Origin: Larix kaempferi
Taxonomy: Eukaryota > Streptophyta > Pinopsida > Pinales > Pinaceae
Reading direction: 5' to 3'
Assembly: GCA_027924585.1 (NCBI GenBank)
Contig: BSBM01000826.1
Location: forward strand, 14,477,501-14,541,500
Length of the DNA stretch: 64,000 bases
Shown: positions 56,671 to 64,000 of the stretch, piece by piece
Layout: each line of letters begins with the position of its first letter
How positions within the stretch are numbered: position 1 is the first letter of the stretch
Translations under genes and position numbers: made by a program
The notes under the pieces: model-generated
What the model was told of the DNA's origin: nothing
Databases searched by the model: none
Seen by the model: the letters and a program-made list of their open reading frames with translations, nothing else

Positions 56671-57590
56671 CTATTGTTCCACCTCTACGTCAGATTCATT
56701 CGACTCGCGCAAATCCAAACTTTTGTTGTTAATTTCAAACTTTTGCTTTTCTTGTTCCTTTTCTCTTTTAACTTCTTCATCCCTATAAGTTTCTTTGACT
56801 TCTCTACAGATCACATCTCTACTATAAAAATTTGTCGTCATCACTGGGTTCCATAGTTTATATGCTTTCACTCCATCCTTAAACCTGATGAAGATGCACT
56901 TCTCCGACTTATTATCAAGTTTAGTTCTTTTCTCCTTTGGGATATGCACAAAGGCTTCACACCCAAAAACTTTGATATGTGTAATAGACGGCTTCGTACG
57001 AGCCCATGCCTTATATGGAGTCTTTTCAAGTAGAGCTATCAACAATGACCAATTAACCAAGTAGCATGCTATGTCAATTTCCTCTACCCATAATTCTTGT
57101 GCGATTCCTACACCACTGGGCATGCTCCTCGCTTTGTCCATCAACATTCTATTCATCCTTTTAGCAACTCCATTCTATTGAGGCATGTATGGAGTTGTGT
57201 TTTTTCCTACTAGACAATGTTGTTTACAGAACTGGTTGAACTATTTTCCACAAAATTATCCTCAGTTATCAATTCTCAATGCCTTGATTGTTTTACCGGT
57301 CTAATTATCCACAAGGTCTTTGAACTCTTGAAAATTCTTAAAAACCTTAGATTTATTCCTCAAAATATACAACCATGTCATTCTATAGAAATCATCTATA
57401 AAGGAAATGTAATACTAAGATTCTCCTGGTGAAGGGACTGGAATAGGGCCAAACACATATCTATGTATTAACTCTAGTATTTCTTAATCCCTAGTAGCAC
57501 TAGTTGAGAACCTTACATGAATCTACTTACCAAAAATACAATGTTCATAGAAATCGACTTCATTAGATTAGTCAAGAAGACCTTCAACCA
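56671..57590 (-). pseudogene. C1 integrase
   Basis: Minus-strand: ILELIHRYVFGPIPV (the usual HSDxxGP degraded), YYISFIDDFYRMTWLYILRN, KALRIDN, then TPYMPQ, NGVAKRMNRMLMDKARSM, FGCEAFVHIPKEKR, KLDNKSEKCIFIRF and a Glu/Lys-rich linker. Stops occur at several sites, including the PQQNG motif. The layout is ordinary Copia. Confidence 0.83.
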
Positions 57591-57780
57591 TACCTTTACT
57601 TTGCATAGATTGAATACCTTTCTCACCTATATCTCCCTTCTATTGATGTCACAACATAGTCAAGTTGAATAGACAAGAATATATCCCATCGGACTTAGGA
57701 GAGCCCACATTATCACTTTCATCGACGAATGTTCTTCCCAGTAGCTTATACAAGATTCCAATCCAAACTCCTCTCATTAG
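57591..57780 (-). pseudogene. C1 GAG-pre-integrase remnant
   Basis: Degraded minus-strand reading with EKGIQSMQSKGMVEGLLD, NEVDFYEHCIFGK and VRFSTSATR, which is the pre-integrase zinc region. It is cut at 57,780/57,781 by the LTR of C2. Confidence 0.65.
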
Positions 57781-58520
57781 TGTTAATTCTTTATCTTTAA
57801 TTTGGAGCTGCAATAATACTTGAAATCAAATAACAATCATACACAGAATAAATCACATTCAACACGTGAATTTACCCTAGGGAAACCCTCTATGACTTGA
57901 GGGAGAAAAACCCAACAAAACCTTCCTTAGTATATTGATAGATAGTAGAGAATGTATTTTGCATCAAGCACCCCCAGTGCAATTATGGAGCAAGAGAAAG
58001 ATAATGAAGAGAGACTCTGAATAATATCCTACACAAAGAGAAGCACATTTCCTTCAAGGGAGAAGAGAATTTGCTTCACATTGAATTCATCAATCATGTA
58101 TAACATATTTATATATTCTTCACATGCATCGGCTTCTATTTTTATCTTTTGACTTCATGATGAACTCGCCCTCCATCTAGATATATCAATATTTCATGAA
58201 GAAGAGTGTCCCACTTCTCATGCACTGCATTGACTCATTGAACTGAGTCTTAGGATGATCTCACCCTTTAACAAAAATCTTTCCCACTTAGTTAGGTGGC
58301 TAACTTAAGTGTCGTCATGAAATTGTCGCCACTCAAGTGTTGTCTTTTAGTTTAGCATAAGTGTCATATTTTAGTTTAACATAAGTGTCGTCATGCAATA
58401 ACACTTCGTTAACTAGATCTTCTTTATTATCACTTAGTTATCTCTCTTAACCAATTGTTTCTTGTTAACATCATTGTAGTAATAAATTTGAGTGCTCCTT
58501 TGATTTACTGAAGTTTAACA
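57781..58520 (-). repeat. C2 3' LTR (about 740 bp)
   Basis: Minus-strand TGTTAAACTTCAGTAAATC to AAGAATTAACA with 6-bp inverted ends TGTTAA/TTAACA. The purine-rich AAGAGAGAATTGAAA precedes it. The segment GGTTTTGTTGGGTTTTTCTC and CCCTAGGG near 57,880 resembles Copia R/U5. The boundary rests on one copy, and I could not confirm a target duplication. Confidence 0.6.
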
Positions 58521-59013
58521 ATTTCAATTCTCTCTTAGTTAATTCTTTTATGTGCAATTTGAATTCTCTCATATCTTATCACATCTTATCTTTATATCTT
58601 GTCTTATCTGCATGGTCCACATGTTCCAACTTAATTACCATATAAAATATACTAAGGAGATTTTCCCAATGATGTGATCATATTGTCCTACTATAATTCC
58701 AAGTGGTTATAAGCTAAAGTAATTCACTCTATAGGTGGCCAGTCTCTAGAGGAGACTTAATAGCTCAATCATGGTTATTAGTACATCACACACCATACAT
58801 GCTTAGACATACAAAGCATCACCTCAACACACGAGGATCTATCTTGACACATAAGTCCTTAGCCTTGAAGAGAAAGATTGTACAACATCATCAATTTGAC
58901 ATACAAAGCAGTAGCACTTTCCTCAACACATGAAGCTTATCCATTCTTGAGTCCAACTCAATATTATTCTCCAAGTTTCCTAAGGCCAAATTAGGATCCT
59001 ATAAGGAACTACC

Positions 59014-59700
59014 TCAACACACAAGGTTCAATCTTGACACACGATATTGACCTGGATAATCACTCATGATGTTGTAACTTTGACACTCCCTCTCAGTGAG
59101 GGAGGCATTCTCTGCCATGCCAAGCTTGTCTCGGAAGTACCTATAATCCATCACGAACATAGGATTAGTCAACATATCTACAATATGCTCACCAATAGCA
59201 ATGTATTGAATTATTATGGCACCTCTCTGGACCATGTATCTAATGTAGTGATACTTCATGTCATTGTGTTTCGATTCGTCATGAAACACAAGGTTTTATT
59301 AGAGATTTATGCAACTCTGGTTATCAGATCAAATGATAGTAGTCTCAATCTTATCATCGAACAACCAAGCAAGTAGCTTCCTAAGCCACACAAATTATCG
59401 GCAAGCAGTACCAGCTGCAATATAATCAACTTATGTAGTACTCTAGGCTATGGAGCCCTGATTCCTGGTAGATGAAGAGATCATAGCTGATCCCAAGCTA
59501 AAAAAAAAATTGGATGTACTCTTTCGGTCCACAATACTACCACCCCAATCAGAGTCGGCATATACAAGTAACATCACTCCACCACTGGAATCATATTTGA
59601 TTCCATAATTAATAGTACCTCGAAGGTATCTAAGCACATGCTTGGAGAAACCCAATGTCTATGTCTTGGATCAGACATGAACTGACTCAAGATACTCATT
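59014..59700 (-). pseudogene. C2 RNase H and C-terminus
   Basis: Minus-strand: VLRYLRGTINYGIKYDSSGG, LLVYADSDWGGSIVDRKSTS (catalytic Asp present), MISSSTRNQGSIA, a degraded VDYIAAGTACR, then KYHYIRYMVQRGAIIIQYI and EHIVDMLTNPM with FRDKLGMAENASLTE at the end. Frameshifts lie near 59,650 and 59,300. Confidence 0.85.
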
Positions 59701-60748
59701 GCATAACATATGTCTGGTCTACTATGTATCAAATACATCAAGGAACCAATGTGCTATCTATACAGAGTAGGATCCAATAGATCCAATATGGAATCTGAAT
59801 CATGTAGCTTCTTTAGATTAGACACCATTGGAGTAGACATGGACTTATAGTCCATCATACCAAATCTCCGCAATACATCAACTGTGTACTTTCCTTAAGA
59901 AATAAATATCTCATATTTCCTTTGCTAAACTTCTAGACCCATAAAATAGTGCATAAGACCTAAGTATTTCATTTCGAACTCAGAAGTGGGATCCCTCTTA
60001 CAACGAGCTATTTGTTTCTCCTCTCCAATAAGGAACAAGTCATCAACATAGAGAACCAATATCAATGGTTGGTTCTTCAAAACCTTGAAGTACAGGTTGG
60101 GGTTAGCTTCACTTTTGGAGAATCCCAAGCTCATGAGATAGTTGTCAATCCTTGAATACCAAGCCCTCGGGGCCTGATTAATCCCATACAAGGATTTATC
60201 AAGTTTTCATACATGGGACTCTTTCCCATGAACTACAAACTCCTCAGGTTGTTGTATGTAAACCTCTTCCTCAACCTCATCATTGAGGAATCCAGTCTTC
60301 CCATCCATCTGGTGAAGTTTCCAACCCAGAACTTAAGCAAGAGAAATTATGGTTAAGATAATAGTGTACCTAGCCATAGGAGAGAATGTCTCATCATAGT
60401 CTATCCCTTCTTTATGTGAGAAACCATGGGCCACAAATCTTGCTTTATACTTTTCAATACTTCCATCAGTTTCATGCTTGATTTTATAAAGCCACTTGGA
60501 AGTTACTAGTTACTTCTCGTTGGGTTTCGGAACCACTTCCCACACATCATTATTCATGATATATTTTTATTCTTCTACCATGGAATATTTTCATACTTGC
60601 TGCTTTGAGGCTTCCTCATAGGTAGAAGGTTCTGAATCATTGAGGTGACTCATCTGTGCTACATATCCTGAAAATATTTCAAGTCTCTTTCTCTCTCTGG
60701 ATGATCATGGAGGTGCTCCATGATTTTCTGCCTCTTGCAGAATGTCTC
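59701..60748 (-). pseudogene. C2 reverse transcriptase
   Basis: Minus-strand from the E2 junction: QEAENHGAPPRSSRERKRLE, EVVPKPNEK-type segment, FLNDEVEEEVYIQQPEEFV-type segment, MYGINQAPRAWYSRIDNYLM, LILVLYVDDLFLIGEEKQIA (YVDD intact) and HYFMGLEV. Several stops follow (59,922 and 59,880 region, 59,757). Confidence 0.83.
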
Positions 60749-61319
60749 TGTTGAAATATTGTAACTTCAAAGAATATTCTATTTGTACTTTATTATTATT
60801 CATCCGAAGATGTTTTATTCCTCCATCATGATGTTATTATAATGTAAATTCATTGAGGTAAAACCTCCCATGTAAGTCGGGGCATTAGTTCCCCTAGATT
60901 CAATTGTAATGGGGTGTTTAAGTCCCCTAGAGGAGTCGACCCAATCAGCATTATGTTGAGTGGTTAAGTTGTTGGGGTCGACCTAGTTAGGGTTAAAATT
61001 CAAGTGAAGTAAAGTATAAATAGAGGAGGTGTGTTGCTATTTTAACACACACTCACTTGTGAGCTCGCATAGGAGAGAGAGAGATATGCAAAGGAGGAGA
61101 AGGATCTCTTGTTTGGGGATTTCATCTTTGTACTTGTTGATCATATATATTGAGGAAGTTTTGATGGGTTTTCTACCCCATGAGGTTTTCCTAGGATAAA
61201 TCTGCATCTCTTGAGTTTATTCTATGCTTGTTGTTCTTTCAGTGATCCTGTAAATGCTATTGTTGTGAAATTGATTTGAATATTGATGTTATCTATCTTA
61301 GCATATTGAATCTTAACAT
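60749..61319 (+). repeat. E2 5' LTR (571 bp)
   Basis: TGTTGAAATATTGTAACTTC to ATTGAATCTTAACA, clearly of the same family as the E1 LTR at 2424-3028 (shared TATAAATAGAGGAGGTGTGTT and TTTCTACCCCATGAGG). No duplication of the preceding five bases follows it, and a primer-binding-like sequence does, so it is the 5' LTR of an element running right and not a solo LTR. Confidence 0.85.
61015..61023 (+). promoter_or_regulatory. TATA box of the E2 LTR
   Basis: TATAAATAG at the position equivalent to 2720-2728 in E1. Confidence 0.7.
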
Positions 61320-61331
61320 GATATCATATCT
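61320..61331 (+). other. E2 degenerate primer-binding site
   Basis: TGATATCATATC directly after the LTR. The usual initiator-Met complement TGGTATCAGAGC differs at three positions. Confidence 0.6.
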
Positions 61332-62924
61332 ATCTTGAAGGAAGGAAATGTATGGAACTTACGACACTTGTTTCACTTGTGACAATTTGAAAATTAGGGT
61401 TTTGTATAGAAAAACCTAGTCATCGTGGAACTTTCGCTATAAATAAATTTTTGCAAAGGTTTATGATCTGAAACTTGGACAGGCCGAAGATGAAATTTTT
61501 TTGTACCTTGTGTCCACATTTTAGCCTCATAATTGTTGTACTTTATTAAATATGATCCGTACAAGTTAGGGTTTCTGCCTCTTCCAGAATAAATCCCTAA
61601 ACAGGTGACCTAGGTAAAAAGGTCATATCTCGGGCTAGGAAAATCCAAATGGTTAAGAACATGTGTTATCTCCGTGGAGGTCACGGGTTCAAAACCGGTA
61701 GTGGGTAGGGTTTGTTATTGGCTCCCTGTGACAAGGTTTGAAGGGTAGGCAACCCCTTGGATAGAGGCTCCCCCTGGGATAAAGGGTCTCAGGATGTCTC
61801 AACCCTTGCTGAGTCACAAGTTTCTGGTATATCTAGCTTGCGGGTTGTTGGATATACCGTTGGGAGGTTGTTGTTCCCATGGTTAAAAAAAAAGGAAGAT
61901 CCAAATGGAATTTCATAAAATGTGACAGTTAGGGTACGGACTATAGTTTCACAGGTTTTAGCTTTAGAGGACGAAGTTGAAACATTGACATGTGGTACTC
62001 CATACAAGTTCGTTATTTTGTTTCATCCCTTAAATAGGTCATGTTGGTAAACTGAGAATATTTCTCTGATGGAGAATCCAATGAAAAACAAACCTGTGGG
62101 GTTGTAAAGATGACAGCTCAAGCTACCACAGGCCAAAGTTTCAGATCCAAAATTTTTAGAGATACACCAGAAAAAATATGGAACATCTGAAATGGATCAA
62201 CAGAGGAAATCAAAGAAGAGGAGAAAGAAGCTCTCACTTGGGTTCTTCAGTTTTTAGGTATGGCATGACCTGATACAATGTTGGAGACACCTGATGTAAC
62301 ATTGGAAACTTTTAAAATGGATTTGGAGTCCATTCATCATAGATATTAATCCTCCATCAAAATGTTGTGGGAGGAAGGAGATTGAAAATTAGGGTTTCCA
62401 AGTAAGAAGAAATCCTAGCAAAGTTGGGAGACTCATAGGGCAGCAATGAAGTAGGTTTAAATGGCATTGATATTTTATCATCCTAGAACCATGAACCTAT
62501 ATAAGATGTTTACAAGTTATCGACATTGGATGTTTAGGGTTTTACCCTTATAGAGAAGACTACAAGCAATCTTGACAGGTATGACTTAAGGAGATACATG
62601 CGTGTCTTGAAATATGTTTCATGATTAAGATCATGATATGTTTGTCTTCATATTATTGAGGTTAGTACAATCATGATTAATTTTATATTGTTTGATAACC
62701 TTAGTAAAAGTATGAATGCATGTGAATAATAGAATACATTCATTGATTAGGGCTATGACACTTACGATTGTACTAATGCACATGTGGTGTTGTATGAGGA
62801 TGTTGTTGTTTGCTAACATGAAAGGTACATCAAGAAAGAAAAATACATATGACCATGAGGATGTACATGAAGACAAAGAATCATCCATAGTCATTGATCA
62901 CATAGAATCTCTAGTTACAAGGTA
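61332..62924 (+). other. E2 leader region, interrupted by a SINE and cut by G3
   Basis: No gag or pol domain is recognisable before G3 begins at 62,925. There are internal echoes (GAAAATTAGGGTTT at 61,388 and 62,385). It could be a long leader or a nonautonomous internal region. The rest lies beyond G3 and outside the window. Confidence 0.5.
61653..61898 (+). mobile_element. tRNA-derived SINE with 10-bp target duplication
   Basis: The box A-like TGGTTAAGAAC (61,650-61,660) and perfect box B GGTTCAAAACC (61,686-61,696) mark a tRNA-type internal promoter. The body of about 200 bp (GGGTAGGGTTTGTTATTGGC, GAGGCTCCCCCTGGGATAAA) ends in an A9 run (61,885-61,893) and GGAAG. The flanks ATCCAAATGG at 61,643-61,652 and 61,899-61,908 are identical. 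It inserted into the E2 leader, so it is younger than E2. Confidence 0.8.
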
Positions 62925-63858
62925 TGTGACACATACCCTCTCGTGGACCTAATTCGGGGAAGGGAACATGATGCCAATCTCTAGGGATTTCACATAATCT
63001 TAGCCCATTCATTAGAACCATATGAATAAAATCCATTTGTGTGTAGATGCAAAACCAATGAAATATGCACAGTGGAATTAAACGTGGGCACACCAAAAAT
63101 GGATTTGTGAGAGGGAAAATCGACCATAGCGAAGAAAATGATTTCTCCCACAGATATACAAGCAATCAGTGAGCCAAAACAACCTCTATGATCCCCAAAT
63201 CGATTTACCTTTCTTCCCCACTATTATACCATACAAAAACGCCCTTCCCAACTACGAGAATGAAGGAAAACACAGGAAATTCATGGAGGAAAATGCCCAG
63301 AAAGCTCCAAACTCGTGAGAGAGCAAAACGGATGGGTGAATAATGGCTTGGGGAGCAATTCATGGCTCTTTTCTTGCCCAAGAGTCCAAACACGATTTTC
63401 CATGAAGGGTGGCTTTCCCATACCTGAATTTGGACAGCCATACCTCTCCATTCCCCAAGGCATTAACTACCTCAACCAACTCTTGGGAGAGTAAATGATT
63501 GGGTACAAAAGTCGGCATGGGTAGTTGAGGGTTGATGGGTTCTCTCATTGACACTTGGCTTGACTTGATTGGCTCAAAGGTTTGAATATTTTCCTCCCAA
63601 TTCCTTGTAAACATCATGCTCCCATCTCTTATTGCATTGCATAGCTAGTTGTGGGCATTTATATTAAAATGCATATTTACAATTTCCATGGCTCACTAGC
63701 ACATGGATAACATAATATCAAATACTTGCTTCTTCAAGGTCGAGCGTTCACTAGCAGGGCCTTGGCCTTGAGCTCCACACTAGGAATCATACAAAATATG
63801 CATACAATATTTACATTATAGCCCAAAATATTACAAGGGTCAAAATGGGGATGTGACA
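62925..63858 (-). repeat. G3: 3' LTR of a minus-strand Gypsy (934 bp)
   Basis: Plus-strand TGTGACACATACCC to GGGGATGTGACA, with inverted TGTCACA-type ends. On the minus strand it is preceded by a polypurine tract AAGGGGAGGGG (63,861-63,872). The G1/G2 LTRs begin similarly (TGTCACC after a G run) but differ otherwise. The second LTR is off the right edge. The short open frames inside it (for example 63,205-63,441) have no recognisable domain. Confidence 0.7.
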
Positions 63859-64000
63859 TACCCCTCCCCTTGGAATAACACTGTCCTTGGTGTTCCAATA
63901 CCTAGGGATACACACACACTTTATACATGTCCAAAATTCACAAAATGTGGTAGGTTTGTCCTACATTCATTAATTGGAGACGTCAAGGTGAGGTTCTTTA
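63859..64000 (-). mobile_element. G3: polypurine tract and 3' end of internal region
   Basis: Minus-strand GGAACACCAAGGACAGTGTT then ATTCCAAGGGGAGGGG. This phrase corresponds to the typical Gypsy polyprotein tail region followed by the polypurine tract. The coding region proper lies beyond the window. Confidence 0.6.

Larger units (their letters stand above)
32587..57780 (-). mobile_element. C1: minus-strand Copia split by a 21.8-kb Gypsy array
   Basis: The 3' LTR is at 32,587-33,176, RNase H and the end of RT at 33,177-34,127, the rest of RT, integrase and GAG-pre-integrase at 55,943-57,780. The insertion point is exact: the RT reads FNMKDL on one side and EAANFIL on the other, with the Gypsy array between and a 5-bp duplication (GATCT/AATCT on the minus strand). 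The 5' end is cut by C2 at 57,781. All domains carry stops. Confidence 0.9.
57781..60748 (-). mobile_element. C2: minus-strand Copia, 3' half, inserted in C1
   Basis: The 3' LTR is at 57,781-58,520, an untranslated stretch lies at 58,521-59,013, RNase H and RT fill 59,014-60,748. The upstream half is displaced by E2 at 60,749. There is no primer-binding site on the low-coordinate side of the LTR, so the LTR is the 3' LTR of C2 and not a 5' LTR of C1. Confidence 0.8.

Noticed and set aside
57781-58520. 5' LTR of C1
   Set aside because: No primer-binding site follows on the minus strand, and its sequence does not match the C1 3' LTR at 32,587-33,176. It fits the 3' LTR of C2.
60749-61319. Solo LTR
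   Set aside because: The five bases before it (GTCTC) are not repeated after it, and a primer-binding-like sequence follows, so it is a 5' LTR.
2424-61319. E1 LTR and E2 LTR as the two ends of one giant element
   Set aside because: Both are + strand. The first is preceded by a polypurine tract (3' LTR) and the second is followed by a primer-binding site (5' LTR), so they belong to different copies.
61653-61720. Functional tRNA gene
   Set aside because: Boxes A and B are present but the acceptor and anticodon stems do not form. The A-tail and target duplication show a SINE.

Overview
Nuclear DNA of a large, repeat-rich seed-plant genome. The retroelement families (Copia, chromodomain Gypsy, plant L1-type LINE with a DUF4283-like ORF1, tRNA-derived SINEs), the 4.5-kb LTRs and the heavy decay of almost every copy would suit a gymnosperm, but nothing in the window fixes the species. 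I found no intact host gene, no rRNA or tRNA gene and no CRISPR. All boundaries were read by eye.

Left part (1-11,600). Six successive tandem arrays (units of about 42, 69, 71, 39, 30 and 23 bp) fill 1-2200. They end just before a polypurine tract and the 3' LTR (2424-3028) of a + strand retrotransposon, E1. E1 sits in a decayed + strand Copia (D1, 3029-7366) that has lost the YVDD part of its reverse transcriptase. Then come two SINE-like copies, about 2.2 kb of featureless AT-rich DNA, a LINE 3' fragment (10,141-10,872) and two unidentified, possibly exonic, open stretches.

Central part (11,605-23,701). This is the most interesting structure: two inverted arms of 2.66 and 2.47 kb, flanked by a perfect 9-bp direct repeat (AATGGGGAG). 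It reads as one 12.1-kb Mutator-like terminal-inverted-repeat element. Each arm holds a copy, with its intron, of part of an armadillo-repeat protein gene. The copies are in opposite orientation and broken by different lesions. The spacer holds a 3'-truncated LINE (14,339-18,354) and a decayed Gypsy fragment (18,355-20,000). No transposase is visible. Read-through transcription would give a long hairpin RNA matching the parent gene.

Right part (25,512-64,000). C0 (25,512-31,739) is a complete minus-strand Copia with LTRs differing by 8 transitions, a TSD, PBS, PPT and nearly full gag-pol. From 32,587 on there is a nested stack: Copia C1 is split at its reverse transcriptase by a tandem Gypsy array (34,128-55,942: LTR-G1-LTR-G2-LTR, each LTR about 4.5 kb). 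C1 is also split by Copia C2 (from 57,781), C2 by E2 (from 60,749, same LTR family as E1), and E2 by Gypsy G3 (LTR 62,925-63,858). A SINE with a 10-bp TSD lies in the E2 leader.

The window is therefore a record of layered insertion and C-to-T-like decay rather than a set of cooperating genes. The exception that may still act on the host is the inverted gene-fragment pair.
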